The notes below the pieces were generated by a model. It ran no database searches. It worked only from the letters and a program-made list of their open reading frames with translations, and was not told where the DNA came from. Of a stretch of DNA of 39,408 bases, positions 17,491 through 26,897 are shown one piece after another. Source of the DNA: Deltaproteobacteria bacterium (GTDB lineage Bacteria > Myxococcota_A > Polyangia > Polyangiales > Polyangiaceae); the NCBI GenBank assembly GCA_003235365.1, contig QJWJ01000131.1, positions 1 to 39,408 on the forward strand. Reading direction: 5' to 3'. Position 1 is the stretch's first letter. The number at the start of each line of letters is the position of its first letter. Made by a program: the position numbers and the translations under genes.

Positions 17491-18417
17491 GTGTCGACGA
17501 AATCCAGCACTTCACCTCGGGGAAGAATCAGCTCTGGCGCACTGGTCTGCCTGGTAGCAGCCGAGCTACTCGTGGGCTGCCAAGACGAGCGGCGCGGACC
17601 CGAGTACGCGCCATCGGTCGAGCAGTCCGCCTATGCGGAGGGCTACCCCGAAACCGTCGACTTGCTGACCGAGCAAGTCGTCAAGGAGCGCGAAGCGGTC
17701 ACTCAGTTTCAGAACGGCTTGACGACGCTGCCAGAGCAGCTGACGGACCCCGACTGGTCCTTGGTCGGCGAAGTGTACGCCGCCGCAGACGAGGAGGGGC
17801 GCACGAGGGCCTACTCCGAGCGTCACGCCGAACTGCTGCTCGTGCGCCGCTTCTTCGAAGACAACAAGAAGACGATCGTGAGCCGTGTCGCGGGTGGTGC
17901 ACAGCATCAGGCCAAGGAAAAGGAGTGCGACGTCGAACTGTACGGACCGGTTTCGTTCAGCTTCGACCGCGCGCTGGAAACGAGCGTGCAGGAACGCCGG
18001 CGAGCCGGAAGCCCCGCCCAGCGCCTCATCGACGAGAACGAGGAGCGGCTAGGAAAGAAAAATCTCGAACCACTGGCAGGGCAAGCGGATCAGCTCGCTT
18101 TGGCCAGCCACGTCGTCCACATCCGCTTGCTGACTGACCAGCAGGAATTGGCGCGACTGGTTGACGAGGCCGATGCCGTACGCGCGACCCTCGACCAGAG
18201 AATCAAAGAGCTCGAGAGCGCCGACAAACCAGACAAAGACGCGCTCAGTCGCGCGGTTACTGCGCGCAACGAGATCAGCGAGCGTGTCGAAAAGGCGCGG
18301 ATCGAGCTCGAGCGGTCCGAGGAACGCAACAAAAAGCTGAAGGACGACTACGAAGCAGCGTTCGCCCGACTGCAGGATGCAGTACAAGTGCTGGCAGGTC
18401 GGACATCGAGCGAGTGA
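17491..18417 (+). CDS. Coiled-coil lipoprotein of unknown function
   Basis: 308 residues from GTG 17491, supported by GGAG six to seven bases upstream and by an immediate signal peptide with lipobox LLVGC (Cys30). After the lipid anchor the protein is almost entirely charged helix. The C-terminal part (about 190-300) is a long coiled coil rich in Glu, Lys and Arg (VRATLDQRIKELESADK, ISERVEKARIELERSEERNK). No enzyme motif. I recognise no family. It may be a structural or scaffold protein on the outer membrane's inner face. It precedes the kinase-ATPase gene by 139 bp on the same strand and may share its transcript. Confidence 0.85.
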   Translation: MSTKSSTSPRGRISSGALVCLVAAELLVGCQDERRGPEYAPSVEQSAYAEGYPETVDLLTEQVVKEREAVTQFQNGLTTLPEQLTDPDWSLVGEVYAAADEEGRTRAYSERHAELLLVRRFFEDNKKTIVSRVAGGAQHQAKEKECDVELYGPVSFSFDRALETSVQERRRAGSPAQRLIDENEERLGKKNLEPLAGQADQLALASHVVHIRLLTDQQELARLVDEADAVRATLDQRIKELESADKPDKDALSRAVTARNEISERVEKARIELERSEERNKKLKDDYEAAFARLQDAVQVLAGRTSSE

Positions 18418-18556
18418 TCCATCGGTGTCCTGCTGCCGGCATCACGCTCGTGGCACCAGCTGAAACCCAGAGCTGACCCTGCTCCAAGCGGAGCCCGACT
18501 GACCCGGAGTCGCCAGCCCGGGCGGCACTTGAATTCGGATCGGCTCTCGTCTCCCC

Positions 18557-21500
18557 ATGGAACCCAAACGCCCCCAGATCACCGATCTCGACAGCGAGTC
18601 CTGGTACAGCTACGTCCAGAAGGTCGAGGGAGTCCAGATCCCGGAGCTCGCGCCAGACACCGAACTGTGTCGCGGACGCTTCGTCGTGCGCAGCTCGCTG
18701 GGCAAAGGCGCGATGGGTCAGGTCTACGAGGTGCTCGATCGGGAGCGCGGCAGAGACGTCGCGCTCAAGGCGCTGCGCCTACGCAGCCCTGAAGCCGCCT
18801 ATGCGTTGAAGCAAGAGTTCCGCTCGCTGAGCGACTTGGTGCACCCCAATTTGGTCCGCCTCCACGAACTGTTCGTCGAACCCAGTAGCGTCTACTTCAC
18901 GATGGACCTGGTGAGAGGCATCCCCTTCGATCGCTCCGACCATTCTCGGCTCGGGGCGCTGCTCGCGCAGTTGGTCGCCGGAGTGCAGACCTTGCACGCG
19001 GCGGGCAAGCTTCACCGCGATCTCAAACCCGCCAACGTGCTCGTCGAACCATCGGGGCGCGTCGTGATTCTGGACTTCGGTTTGGTGCACGACAGCACTC
19101 GGGCACGCGATCCCCAAAGCAGCACGGGTAGCACCTTGGTGGGCACGCCGCGCTACATGGCGCCAGAAGTGCTCAGCTGGGGACACACGAGCGAACAGTC
19201 CGATTGGTACTCGGTGGGCGTGATGCTCTTCGAGACATTGACGGGACAGTTGCTCGACGACGGCGGACTGAGTCGGGTCGTACGCCAGTCCCGACCCGAG
19301 CCACCAAGTTCACGCCGGCCGGAGATCACGCGCGAATTCGACGAAATCTGCGCCGCTTTGTTGGATCCGGATCCCGCCAAACGTGCCGATGGTGACGACA
19401 TTCTGGCGAGCCTCGGCGTCGAGTCGATTCGTCCACCACGAAGCGTAGCGCCCGTGAGCACGCATCTGGTCGGACGCGACCAGCAACTCTCCAGACTGTC
19501 TGAAGCATTCCAAAAGCAGCTGGAGAGCAAAGAGCCGTTGGCCGTCATGCTCAGCGGGCAATCGGGCATGGGCAAAACGTCCCTTCTGCAAGAGTTCGTG
19601 CGTCAGCAGACCTCGGGTGGCGACGTCACGGTCTTGTGGGGAGCTTGCCACGAACAAGAAGCGGTCAGCCACAAGGCGCTCGATGAAGTCATCGACGCCC
19701 TTTCTCGCCACCTGATCGATCGCTACGCGGACCGCATATTCGAGCTCATCAAGCCAGAAGAAGCCCAGTACTTGCTGCGGCTGTTTCCCGCCCTCGGTCG
19801 CATTCCGACTTTGACGCCACTCGTGGGCGATGATGAGGATGCGGACCCACGAGAGTTGCGCAAGCAGGCGTACGACGCCCTATGCAAAGTATTGACGCGG
19901 CTGTCCGCTCGACGTCCCCTGGTGATCGTCATCGATGACGTCCAATGGGGCGACGTCGATAGCGCCCGCTTGCTGTACGAGTTGTTCGCTGGGGCATCAT
20001 CGCCGAGGTGCCTGCTCGTGCTGTCGTATCGAAGCGACGAGGCAGCCGAGAGCGCGTGCTTGCAAGCTCTGCTCAGCGGGAGCCGTTGCCTCGCCGACGT
20101 GATGGAGGTGCGCACGATGAGCGTCTCCGAACTGCAACCCGCAGACGCTCGCACGCTCGCCTACTCCCTGCTGAACGCCACGCCGTCGTCGCGGCTCGGC
20201 GTCGACGAAGCCCAGCGTGTGGAAGGACTGGTGCGCGAGGCTCAGGGCAGCCCGCTGCTGTTGCACGAACTCGCGGCGCATCGTCGCGACGCGCCGCCTC
20301 TGAGCGGCAGCATGGTCAACAGTGACGTCGCACTCGCCGACGTCGTACGCACGCGGCTCAACCGCATCGGTCAACTGGGGCGCCAGTTGTTCCGGTTGCT
20401 GTGCGTGGCCGGCACTCCCGTTCGAGAGAGCCTGCTCCGTGCAGCGCTCGGTGGAGCAGACATCGACGGCTCGATCATCCAGCTCGAGACGGAGCGACTG
20501 ATCCGAGCCCGAACCAGTCGAAGTGCAGACGCCGTGGAAGTGGTGCACGATCGAATCCGACGAGCGACCTTGGCGGAGGTTTCACCCGAGGCGCTGCGCA
20601 CGTTGCACGAGGACTTGGCCCGGGCTCACACCAACACCGAACAACCCGATGTCGAGGCGCTGGCCCGACACTACGCCGGGGCCAAACTCAAAGCAGAAAG
20701 TGCGTACTGGGCCCAAAAAGCCGCGGCGCTCGCCAAAACCTCGCTGGCGTTCGACCACGCCGCCGAGTTGTACTCCACAGCGCTATCGTTACTGGACTCG
20801 GACTCGCCAACTCGCAACTACTTGCGCATCCAGCTAGCCAACGCACTCGCCGACGCGGGACGCGGCCCCGAAGCGGGACCGCTGTTTCTCGAGATCGCGC
20901 GCAGTTGTCCTCCCGAAGAGGCACTGGAGTATCGACGCCGGGCGGCAGATCAGTGGTTGGTGACCGGCCACATCGAGCGCGGACTCGACGTGCTGCGCAG
21001 TGTCTACAAGGAAGTCGGCATGTCGCTGCCGGGCGGCAACACCAGTGCCCTGATGGCGTTGACGGGCAATCGCTTCCGCGTGAGCCTTCGCGGAAGCGAT
21101 TTCGTCAAGAAAGGCACCGACGAACTCGACGCGCAACAGCTGCTACGTGTTGACGCGTGCAAGGCGGGTTGGATGCTCAGCTTCGTCAACCCCATGCTGG
21201 GTGCCGCCCTGCAAGCGAGGTTCTTGCGCCTCGCGCTCGAGGCCGGGGAACCCAGTCGCGTGGCGATGGGCATCGGGATCGAAGCCTTGCAGCGCAGCGT
21301 GGAGGGCAACAATACCGCCCGTCGTGAACTCCAAAAGCGCGCCCGAGACTTGGCGGAGACGATCGGCACCCCGCATGCCATGGGCTTTCAGGATTTGGTG
21401 GACTGCAATTGCGCATACCTCGCTGGCGAGTGGCGCGAGTGCTCCCGCTGGGGGCAACGCAGCGAGTTGACCCTGACGCGTCGTTGCCGCGGCTCGACGT

Positions 21501-22291
21501 GGGAACTGAACACGCTGCGCTTCTTCTGGGGTATGTCGCTCTACTATCAGGGAAAGTTTCGTGAGCTACGCAGGCGTTCGACGGCCTGGCTGCGCGACGC
21601 AGAGGATCGAGGAGATCGGTGTGCCCAATCCGGGTACCGCTTCAACGGCGCACGCGCATGGTGTTTGACCGACGACACGCCAGACAAGGCCCATCAGGAA
21701 ATCGAGCGAGGTTTGGCCGAGTGGAGCTTTCCCGGCATGGGAGTTCACCGCTTTCTAGCAGCAATCGCAAAGGTCCAGGTGCAGTTGTACGAAGACGACC
21801 TCGACGGTGCGCGGGTGACGGCGCGAACCGTTGGATCCGAGTTTCGCTTGTCGGGTATGCGCCGCGTACAACTCGTGCGGATCCTGCTCAGCTACCACAT
21901 CGCGTACGTCGCATTGGCGCGCGCTGCTCGAGCGGCAACGGACGGTAACCAAGCCGAAAAGAAAGCAGAGATGCGACGGGCAGCACGTCACCAACACAAG
22001 CTCGAGACGGAGCGAACCGCCTGGGGCGATGCCTACGCCAGCTACATCGAGGCCCAGCTCTCGCTCCTCGCCAACAGACGCGAGGTGGGGCTATCCCAGC
22101 TCGCTCGGGCCGTGGACAAACTGCAGCGCTGCGACATGGCCGCACTCGCGAGTGGCGCACGCTACCGTTTGGGTCTGCTTCAGGGGGGCGAAGATGGCGC
22201 TGCCAACATCGAACGAGCGCACGCCTTCATGCGTTCAGCAGGTGTCGTCGCCCCCGAACGACTACTGCTCTCGCTCGCCCCCGGCCTCTGA
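18557..22291 (+). CDS. Ser/Thr kinase fused to AAA/STAND ATPase and TPR-like region
   Basis: 1244 residues. The N-terminal Hanks kinase (about 41-295) is intact: glycine loop LGKGAMGQVY, Lys71 in VALKA, HRDLKPAN (153-160), DFG (173-175), GTPRYMAPEV. The ATPase module begins at LVGRDQQLSRL (about 304), with Walker A SGQSGMGKT (333-341) and Walker B LVIVIDDVQWGD (about 457-468). The C-terminal half is helical and repeat-like (ARHYAGAKLKAESAYWAQKA), as in MalT/PknK-type signalling ATPases. No membrane helix, so it is cytosolic. The related PknK-type kinases couple ATP-driven assembly to phosphorylation. No DNA-binding domain is seen at the C-terminus. A strong terminator follows the stop directly. 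Confidence 0.95.
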   Translation: MEPKRPQITDLDSESWYSYVQKVEGVQIPELAPDTELCRGRFVVRSSLGKGAMGQVYEVLDRERGRDVALKALRLRSPEAAYALKQEFRSLSDLVHPNLVRLHELFVEPSSVYFTMDLVRGIPFDRSDHSRLGALLAQLVAGVQTLHAAGKLHRDLKPANVLVEPSGRVVILDFGLVHDSTRARDPQSSTGSTLVGTPRYMAPEVLSWGHTSEQSDWYSVGVMLFETLTGQLLDDGGLSRVVRQSRPEPPSSRRPEITREFDEICAALLDPDPAKRADGDDILASLGVESIRPPRSVAPVSTHLVGRDQQLSRLSEAFQKQLESKEPLAVMLSGQSGMGKTSLLQEFVRQQTSGGDVTVLWGACHEQEAVSHKALDEVIDALSRHLIDRYADRIFELIKPEEAQYLLRLFPALGRIPTLTPLVGDDEDADPRELRKQAYDALCKVLTRLSARRPLVIVIDDVQWGDVDSARLLYELFAGASSPRCLLVLSYRSDEAAESACLQALLSGSRCLADVMEVRTMSVSELQPADARTLAYSLLNATPSSRLGVDEAQRVEGLVREAQGSPLLLHELAAHRRDAPPLSGSMVNSDVALADVVRTRLNRIGQLGRQLFRLLCVAGTPVRESLLRAALGGADIDGSIIQLETERLIRARTSRSADAVEVVHDRIRRATLAEVSPEALRTLHEDLARAHTNTEQPDVEALARHYAGAKLKAESAYWAQKAAALAKTSLAFDHAAELYSTALSLLDSDSPTRNYLRIQLANALADAGRGPEAGPLFLEIARSCPPEEALEYRRRAADQWLVTGHIERGLDVLRSVYKEVGMSLPGGNTSALMALTGNRFRVSLRGSDFVKKGTDELDAQQLLRVDACKAGWMLSFVNPMLGAALQARFLRLALEAGEPSRVAMGIGIEALQRSVEGNNTARRELQKRARDLAETIGTPHAMGFQDLVDCNCAYLAGEWRECSRWGQRSELTLTRRCRGSTWELNTLRFFWGMSLYYQGKFRELRRRSTAWLRDAEDRGDRCAQSGYRFNGARAWCLTDDTPDKAHQEIERGLAEWSFPGMGVHRFLAAIAKVQVQLYEDDLDGARVTARTVGSEFRLSGMRRVQLVRILLSYHIAYVALARAARAATDGNQAEKKAEMRRAARHQHKLETERTAWGDAYASYIEAQLSLLANRREVGLSQLARAVDKLQRCDMAALASGARYRLGLLQGGEDGAANIERAHAFMRSAGVVAPERLLLSLAPGL

Positions 22292-22378
22292 GCAGCCCCT
22301 CGACTGCGCGCTACGCGGTCAGCATCGCATCGGGCTCGCTAGCGATTGACCACTCGAGGGCTGCCGCTTTCCTTTTTA
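22292..22378 (+). terminator. Nested hairpin with T-rich tail, rho-independent terminator
   Basis: Starts one base after the kinase-ATPase stop. Outer stem GCAGCCCCTCGA (22292-22303) pairs with TCGAGGGCTGC (22354-22364) with one bulged C; inner stem GGTCA-gc-ATCGC (22317-22328) pairs with GCGATTGACC (22342-22351). CTTTCCTTTTTACC follows. It overlaps the 3' end of the minus-strand gene ending at 22339. Confidence 0.6.
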
Positions 22379-22614
22379 CCCAACACTGCACGCATCCGAG
22401 CGCTGCGTTCCCGTACCTCGTCTCGAGGCAAATAGGCTCCCATGCGCGCCTCGATCTTGGGCAAGGCGCGCAGGAGCTCTTCTGCCGTCGCTGGCGTCTT
22501 GGCACCCACGTCCGCAAGTGCCCGGCGCAACAGGCCCGGCGCGAGCAACTGCGAAAGCCCGCACAAGCGGATGATCTCGGCTTCGAGATCAGGGGTGCGA
22601 GCGCCCTCGGTCAT
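22339..22614 (-). CDS. Small protein of unknown function coupled to the symporter-kinase gene
   Basis: 91 residues; the ATG overlaps the TGA of the upstream sensor-kinase gene (ATGA), so it is translated with it. The protein is helical and charged: LEAEIIRLCGLSQLLAPGLL, then TPATAEELLRALPKIEARMG, then a basic C-terminus (RSARMRAVLGKKESG). No signal peptide or membrane helix; it is probably cytosolic. I do not recognise the family. As last gene of the sensor operon it may modulate the kinase or the response regulator, but nothing in the sequence proves that. Confidence 0.75.
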   Translation of the reverse strand: MTEGARTPDLEAEIIRLCGLSQLLAPGLLRRALADVGAKTPATAEELLRALPKIEARMGAYLPRDEVRERSARMRAVLGKKESGSPRVVNR

Positions 22615-25600
22615 CCCATCACTTCCTCGACCCTTCGCGTGGTGATACCGCTCTTCTCGTCCACGTCTGAATCGACTGGCTTGGCACTCTGAGTGACTGC
22701 TCGAACGGGGAACGTGACGGAAAACGTCGCACCCTTGCCCAACCCATCACTGTGCACAGCCAGCTTTCCGTGGATCTGTGTCGCCGCGATCGCGGAGCTG
22801 TGCAGCCCGAACCCGTGACCATCCGTCCGAGTGGTGAATCCGTGTTGGAAGATCTTGTTCAGGTTCTCCGGCGCGATGCCAACACCGGTGTCCTGCACAC
22901 TGACTTCGACCGTCAACGGGTCGACGAGACGCGTGCTGACCCTCATCACTCGCTCGCCGCCGCCGCCGGCGCTCATCGCATGCTTGGCGTTGCTCACCAG
23001 GTTGACCAAGATTTGAAGCAACTTGTGCTTCTCGATCGTCACTCGCGGAAGCGGCGCGAACTCCTGCACGACCCGGATCCGAGCCTGGTCGATCCCCGAC
23101 GCATTCACGGTGAGCGCATCCTTGACCAAGTCTTCAATCTCGACCTGGTCCATGATGCGCGAGACTTTGGCGTGAGACTGCTGCACCGAGATGATCACCT
23201 TGATGTGCTCGATGTTCTTGGACAGCAACTCCACTTCGTGACGCAACTTGTCCTGCTCCTCCTTCAGAGTGCCGCTGAGTGCGATCACGAAGTTCGGAAC
23301 CTGTTTGCCCTTTGGATCGTTTTTGATGAACGCGCTGACGTCGTCCAAGTGGCGTTTGAGCAGTTCAGCGGTTTTCTCGAGTAGTGGCAAACGCGAACGA
23401 TTGACCACCTCCGCAACAGTGCTGAGCGACACGTTGACGCTGTTGAGCACGTTGCCGACGTTGTGTAGAATGCTCGTGGCGATCTCGGCTCGCCCAGCCT
23501 GATGGGCGGCATCGACGATCTTCTCCTGAGCTTCACGCAGCGCGCGCGTGCGCTCGGCAACACGCCCCTCGAGCTGCTCGTTCAGCTCTTGAAGTGCCTG
23601 TTCTGCTCGGCGTCGCTCCTCGACTTCCCGGTCGAGCAAGTCCATCTTTGCCTGCAGCTCCGCAGCCTGGCCGCGCAGCAATGCTTCCTTCTCCTCGTGG
23701 TAGTCGATTCGACGACGCAACTCCGACGGCGCCATGTTGAGCGCCGCGAGGATCTTCGCATAGGCCTTCGCAAGCGCCTCAGACTCTTTACCGTTCGAGA
23801 CAGTCCGCACTTCGTCCATCGCGGTGTGAGCCGCTGCAGTTCCAATCGCGCCAGCGAGCGAGCGCTCGACCGCCTGATGCAGCTCGGCGAGTTCGGCAAT
23901 CGTGATCAACTCTTTGCCGTCCAGGCGGGCGTCGAGGACCGCGTTCTTGACGAGTTCGGATGCGTCGGCGGCTGTGTGATAGCGACCAACCAGCTTCTCG
24001 AGAGCGGGAAGACGCTCGGCGATCGGAACCTCCGCAATGTCCGATTCGTCGGCTCGCACGGTAGCGCGATGGCCGGCAAACTCGTCAGCCGCGCGCAGCT
24101 CCTCCGCGCCAGCGGGGAACAGCGCCGTGCCGAGCACGAATGCGACGGCATTGGCAGCCAAACTCCACAACGTGCCGTGGGCAAGCCCGCTCAAGCCACT
24201 CAGGCCGAACAGTGCCTCTGGTTTCAGCCAGGCGATCGCGGCGGGACCTTCGGTGAGAATCGTTTCGGGCAACCACTTGCTGCGAACCAGTGTCGGCAAG
24301 AACAGCGTGTACGCCCAGACCCCGAACCCCGCCGCGAGACCACACAAGGCCCCACCACGGCTGGCCTTGCGCCAGTAGAACGCGCCCAACACGGCGGGAA
24401 GGAACTGGGTTACCGCAGCGAAGGACAAGATGCCCATGCTCACGAGCATCACCGACTGACCGATGCCGATCTCGAACCCGTAGCTTGCGAGGATCATCAA
24501 CGCCGCTGCAGCCCAGCGTGCGCCGAGCAGGTGGCGGCGAAACCGCCAGAGCACAGGCTGCGATTCGATGAGAGGCAACACCCAGTGGTTGGAGACCATC
24601 GTCGCCATGGCCATCGTTTCGACCATCAACATGCCGACGGCAGCTGAGAAACCACCCAAGAAGACGAACGCGGTCAACCAGTGGACATCGCCGTGCAAGG
24701 GTAGTGCAAGCACGAACTGGTCCGGCGCCCCACCCGGACTTTGAATCAGACCACCTACGGCGATGGGCAGAACGAACAGGTTGATTGCAATCAGATAGAC
24801 CGGGACCAACCACGACGCCGTCCGCACGTGCTTCGGATTCGAGTTCTCGACGACCGAGACGTGGAATTGCCTCGGCAGGAACATGAAAGCGGCAGTGGCA
24901 AGCAGCAGGTAGGTCAAGAACGTGATGACGTCGGTGGTCGACTCGACCCCCACGAACTTCGCCGGATGAGGCATCCGTTCATCGAGCTTCTCGAGAAACG
25001 TTCCGAAGCCGCCAAAGACGGTGTACATGACGAACACGCCGGACGCCAGAAACGCCAACAGCTTGACGACCGATTCGACGGAGATGGAGACCATCATGCC
25101 CGGATGTCGTTCCGTGGGATCGAGGCGCCGAATGCCGAACATGACGGTGAAAGCAAACATGAGCGCGATCACGATCGGGCTGATGAAGCGCGCCGCCTCG
25201 CTTTGATCGCTGTGGACCAGCAAGGCAAAAGTGCCGGTCACCGCACGCAACTGCAGCGCGATATAGGGCACGATACCAACCACCAACATCAACGTCACGA
25301 CCGCGGCGACCGCCTGGGATTTGCCGTAGCGAGCGGAGATGAAGTCGGCGATGCTCGTCAACCGAAGGTTGGCCTTCACGCGCACGAAGCGCTGTAGAAA
25401 CCAAGGAGACAGCGCCATTGCAAGGGTTGGCCCGAGGTAAATGGTCAACCAGAGCATGCCGTCTTTGGCAGCCTTACCCACACTGCCGTAAAACGTCCAC
25501 GTCGTGCAGTAGACGGCCAACCCGAGACTGTAGACAATCGGATTGTTCGCCCACGACCTACCCCGGCGAGCAGAACGCTCACCCAGTTGCGCGATACCAA

Positions 25601-25655
25601 ATAGGAACCCGACGTAAGCGAGTATGATTGCGATCAGTTCTACGTAGCCAAACAT
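22611..25655 (-). CDS. Sodium/solute symporter-STAC-histidine kinase fusion (CbrA-like layout)
   Basis: 1014 residues. Residues about 1-490 form an SSF/SLC5-type transporter with about 13 membrane helices (VYCTTWTFYGSVGKAAKDGM early on, FADYISARYGKSQ-like ADFISARYGKSQAV later). Residues about 515-650 look like a STAC four-helix domain (LPALEKLVGRYHTAADASEL, ERSLAGAIGTAAAHTAM). A coiled coil follows, then the phosphoacceptor region ILHNVGNVLNSV with His731, the N box ILVNLVSNAKHAM, G1 DTGVGIAP, F box KIFQHGFTTR and G2 GHGFGLH. All ATP-binding boxes are intact. In CbrA the same order couples solute sensing or uptake to phosphorylation. The solute here is unknown. Second-last gene of a four-gene operon, with the response regulator first. 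Confidence 0.94.
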   Translation of the reverse strand: MFGYVELIAIILAYVGFLFGIAQLGERSARRGRSWANNPIVYSLGLAVYCTTWTFYGSVGKAAKDGMLWLTIYLGPTLAMALSPWFLQRFVRVKANLRLTSIADFISARYGKSQAVAAVVTLMLVVGIVPYIALQLRAVTGTFALLVHSDQSEAARFISPIVIALMFAFTVMFGIRRLDPTERHPGMMVSISVESVVKLLAFLASGVFVMYTVFGGFGTFLEKLDERMPHPAKFVGVESTTDVITFLTYLLLATAAFMFLPRQFHVSVVENSNPKHVRTASWLVPVYLIAINLFVLPIAVGGLIQSPGGAPDQFVLALPLHGDVHWLTAFVFLGGFSAAVGMLMVETMAMATMVSNHWVLPLIESQPVLWRFRRHLLGARWAAAALMILASYGFEIGIGQSVMLVSMGILSFAAVTQFLPAVLGAFYWRKASRGGALCGLAAGFGVWAYTLFLPTLVRSKWLPETILTEGPAAIAWLKPEALFGLSGLSGLAHGTLWSLAANAVAFVLGTALFPAGAEELRAADEFAGHRATVRADESDIAEVPIAERLPALEKLVGRYHTAADASELVKNAVLDARLDGKELITIAELAELHQAVERSLAGAIGTAAAHTAMDEVRTVSNGKESEALAKAYAKILAALNMAPSELRRRIDYHEEKEALLRGQAAELQAKMDLLDREVEERRRAEQALQELNEQLEGRVAERTRALREAQEKIVDAAHQAGRAEIATSILHNVGNVLNSVNVSLSTVAEVVNRSRLPLLEKTAELLKRHLDDVSAFIKNDPKGKQVPNFVIALSGTLKEEQDKLRHEVELLSKNIEHIKVIISVQQSHAKVSRIMDQVEIEDLVKDALTVNASGIDQARIRVVQEFAPLPRVTIEKHKLLQILVNLVSNAKHAMSAGGGGERVMRVSTRLVDPLTVEVSVQDTGVGIAPENLNKIFQHGFTTRTDGHGFGLHSSAIAATQIHGKLAVHSDGLGKGATFSVTFPVRAVTQSAKPVDSDVDEKSGITTRRVEEVMG

Positions 25656-25664
25656 GTCAGACCG

Positions 25665-25913
25665 TCATTCCTCGCCCGTACCGCCCAATTCCCGATCGAC
25701 GAATTGCTCCGCTTCGGGGAGCCTGCAGCACGCGAATCTCATCAGTGCGATGAGGGCAACGTGTAGTACCCAAACGGCAAACAAGAAGACAAACGTCTTG
25801 CTCGCTCGATTGAAGACGAGAAAAGGCCAGCAATAAAGCAGCGCGAAGACGACCGTGGTCGTCAAGCCGAGCTCGGGCCCCGCGAGAAACCTGTACAGGC
25901 GCAGTCTGGTCAT
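25665..25913 (-). CDS. Small two-helix membrane protein of the sensor operon
   Basis: 82 residues from ATG 25913, two bases after the response-regulator stop and nine bases before the symporter-kinase start, so it is surely in the operon. It begins MTRLRLYRFLAGPELGLTTT and has two hydrophobic helices (about residues 14-34, VVFALLYCWPFLVF; and about 40-60, TFVFLFAVWVLHVALIALM), then an acidic C-terminal tail (EAEQFVDRELGGTGEE). Small membrane proteins precede SSF transporters in other operons as accessory subunits; I cannot assign a named family. It may assist or stabilise the transporter domain. Confidence 0.8.
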   Translation of the reverse strand: MTRLRLYRFLAGPELGLTTTVVFALLYCWPFLVFNRASKTFVFLFAVWVLHVALIALMRFACCRLPEAEQFVDRELGGTGEE

Positions 25914-25915
25914 CG

Positions 25916-26536
25916 TTACACCGAATTGGCAGCTCGCTGTTGGGCCGTGACTTGATCGAGTCTGGCCCGCAGCAGCTCGAGTTCGCTCATGCGCTCCTCG
26001 ACCATGATTTCCAGGTCCTGCATGCGGCACGCGGCTTGCCGACGCAGGAACCACTTGGCAGTGAGCCCGTACGCCAGTTGCCGAACTTCCAACGGATCGA
26101 AGGGCTTGCGCAGGATCAGTAGTCGTTCCGGCTGAGTCAAACGACCGGCAATCTCCTCCCAAGAGAAGTCCGAATAGGCGGTGCACAAAACGACCTCAAT
26201 TTCATCGTCGTGCTGCCAGATCCTCTCAACCGTTTCGATCCCGTTCCAACCCGGGGGCATTCGCACGTCCACGAACGCGACTGCAAACGACAAGCCATCG
26301 TCGAGGCTCTTCAATACGAGCTGCAGCGCTTCTTGCCCCTGCAACGCATGCGTCGTCTGAAAGTCGAGCAACGGACCGTCCACCGTCGTCTCATCGAACA
26401 AGGCGTCCGCCAACTGATCGACCTCCGCCCCCGTCTTGCCATTGGAGAGAAGAATCTTCCTGAAGTCTTCGTGGATGGCCTCGTTGTCGTCGACCACGAG
26501 GATCCGGTTGTTGCGATTGCCGTCGAGTAGTTTCAT
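25916..26536 (-). CDS. Stand-alone response regulator with coiled-coil C-terminus
   Basis: 206 residues from ATG 26536, chosen for the AAGGGA about four bases upstream; the frame is open further but without coding character. Receiver domain: ILVVDDNEAIHEDFRK (Asp16, Asp17), phosphorylation site Asp90 in VAFVDVRMPPGWNG, Thr119 in LCTAYSD, Lys144 in LRKPFDP. An insert of about 30 residues after the first helix (about 32-66) is longer than in standard receivers. The C-terminal 40 residues are a coiled coil (LEIMVEERMSELELLRARLD). There is no DNA-binding or enzymatic output domain, so the output is through protein contact, possibly back on the kinase or on the small proteins of the operon. First gene of the operon. 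Confidence 0.92.
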   Translation of the reverse strand: MKLLDGNRNNRILVVDDNEAIHEDFRKILLSNGKTGAEVDQLADALFDETTVDGPLLDFQTTHALQGQEALQLVLKSLDDGLSFAVAFVDVRMPPGWNGIETVERIWQHDDEIEVVLCTAYSDFSWEEIAGRLTQPERLLILRKPFDPLEVRQLAYGLTAKWFLRRQAACRMQDLEIMVEERMSELELLRARLDQVTAQQRAANSV

Positions 26537-26859
26537 GTGTCCCTTCGTCCTGCCTCTCCGCTCACGGGTGTTCCCATCACGCGCCGGGGCACCCTTTCGA
26601 CACAGTAATTCGGCGCCATCACTTCGACGACACAACCCGCATACATTATGACGATCGTTCCGCATCGGGCCTACGCCAGCGTGGGCCCACGCACACCCCG
26701 ACCGAGTTCACCCCACGTGCCAGCTTTGAAGGAAACGGGTGTCCCTCGACCGCGCTGCGTGACCCAATACGCTGAATTCACTCGAAACCCTCACTCAAAC
26801 GCGAACCCTCGAGCGAAGAAGAAAGCACAAGAAGGCACGTGCTCCCAGTTCGGCGCAGT

Positions 26860-26897
26860 GTTGACCCACGGTAGGTCAACGGAGGTCCAACGGGACC
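26860..26897. promoter_or_regulatory. Two adjacent dyads, candidate operator
   Basis: GTTGACC-CACGGTA-GGTCAAC (26860-26880) is a perfect 7-bp inverted repeat with a 7-bp spacer; four bases later comes GGTCC-AACG-GGACC (26884-26897). The half-site GGTC recurs on one face of the DNA. Likely a regulator-binding region rather than a terminator, since it lies between divergent genes. Confidence 0.4.

Noticed and set aside
23502..24647. A 381-codon plus-strand frame opposite the symporter-kinase gene.
   Set aside because: The opposite strand encodes an intact SSF-STAC-kinase with every ATP-binding box; the plus frame has no ribosome site or domain.
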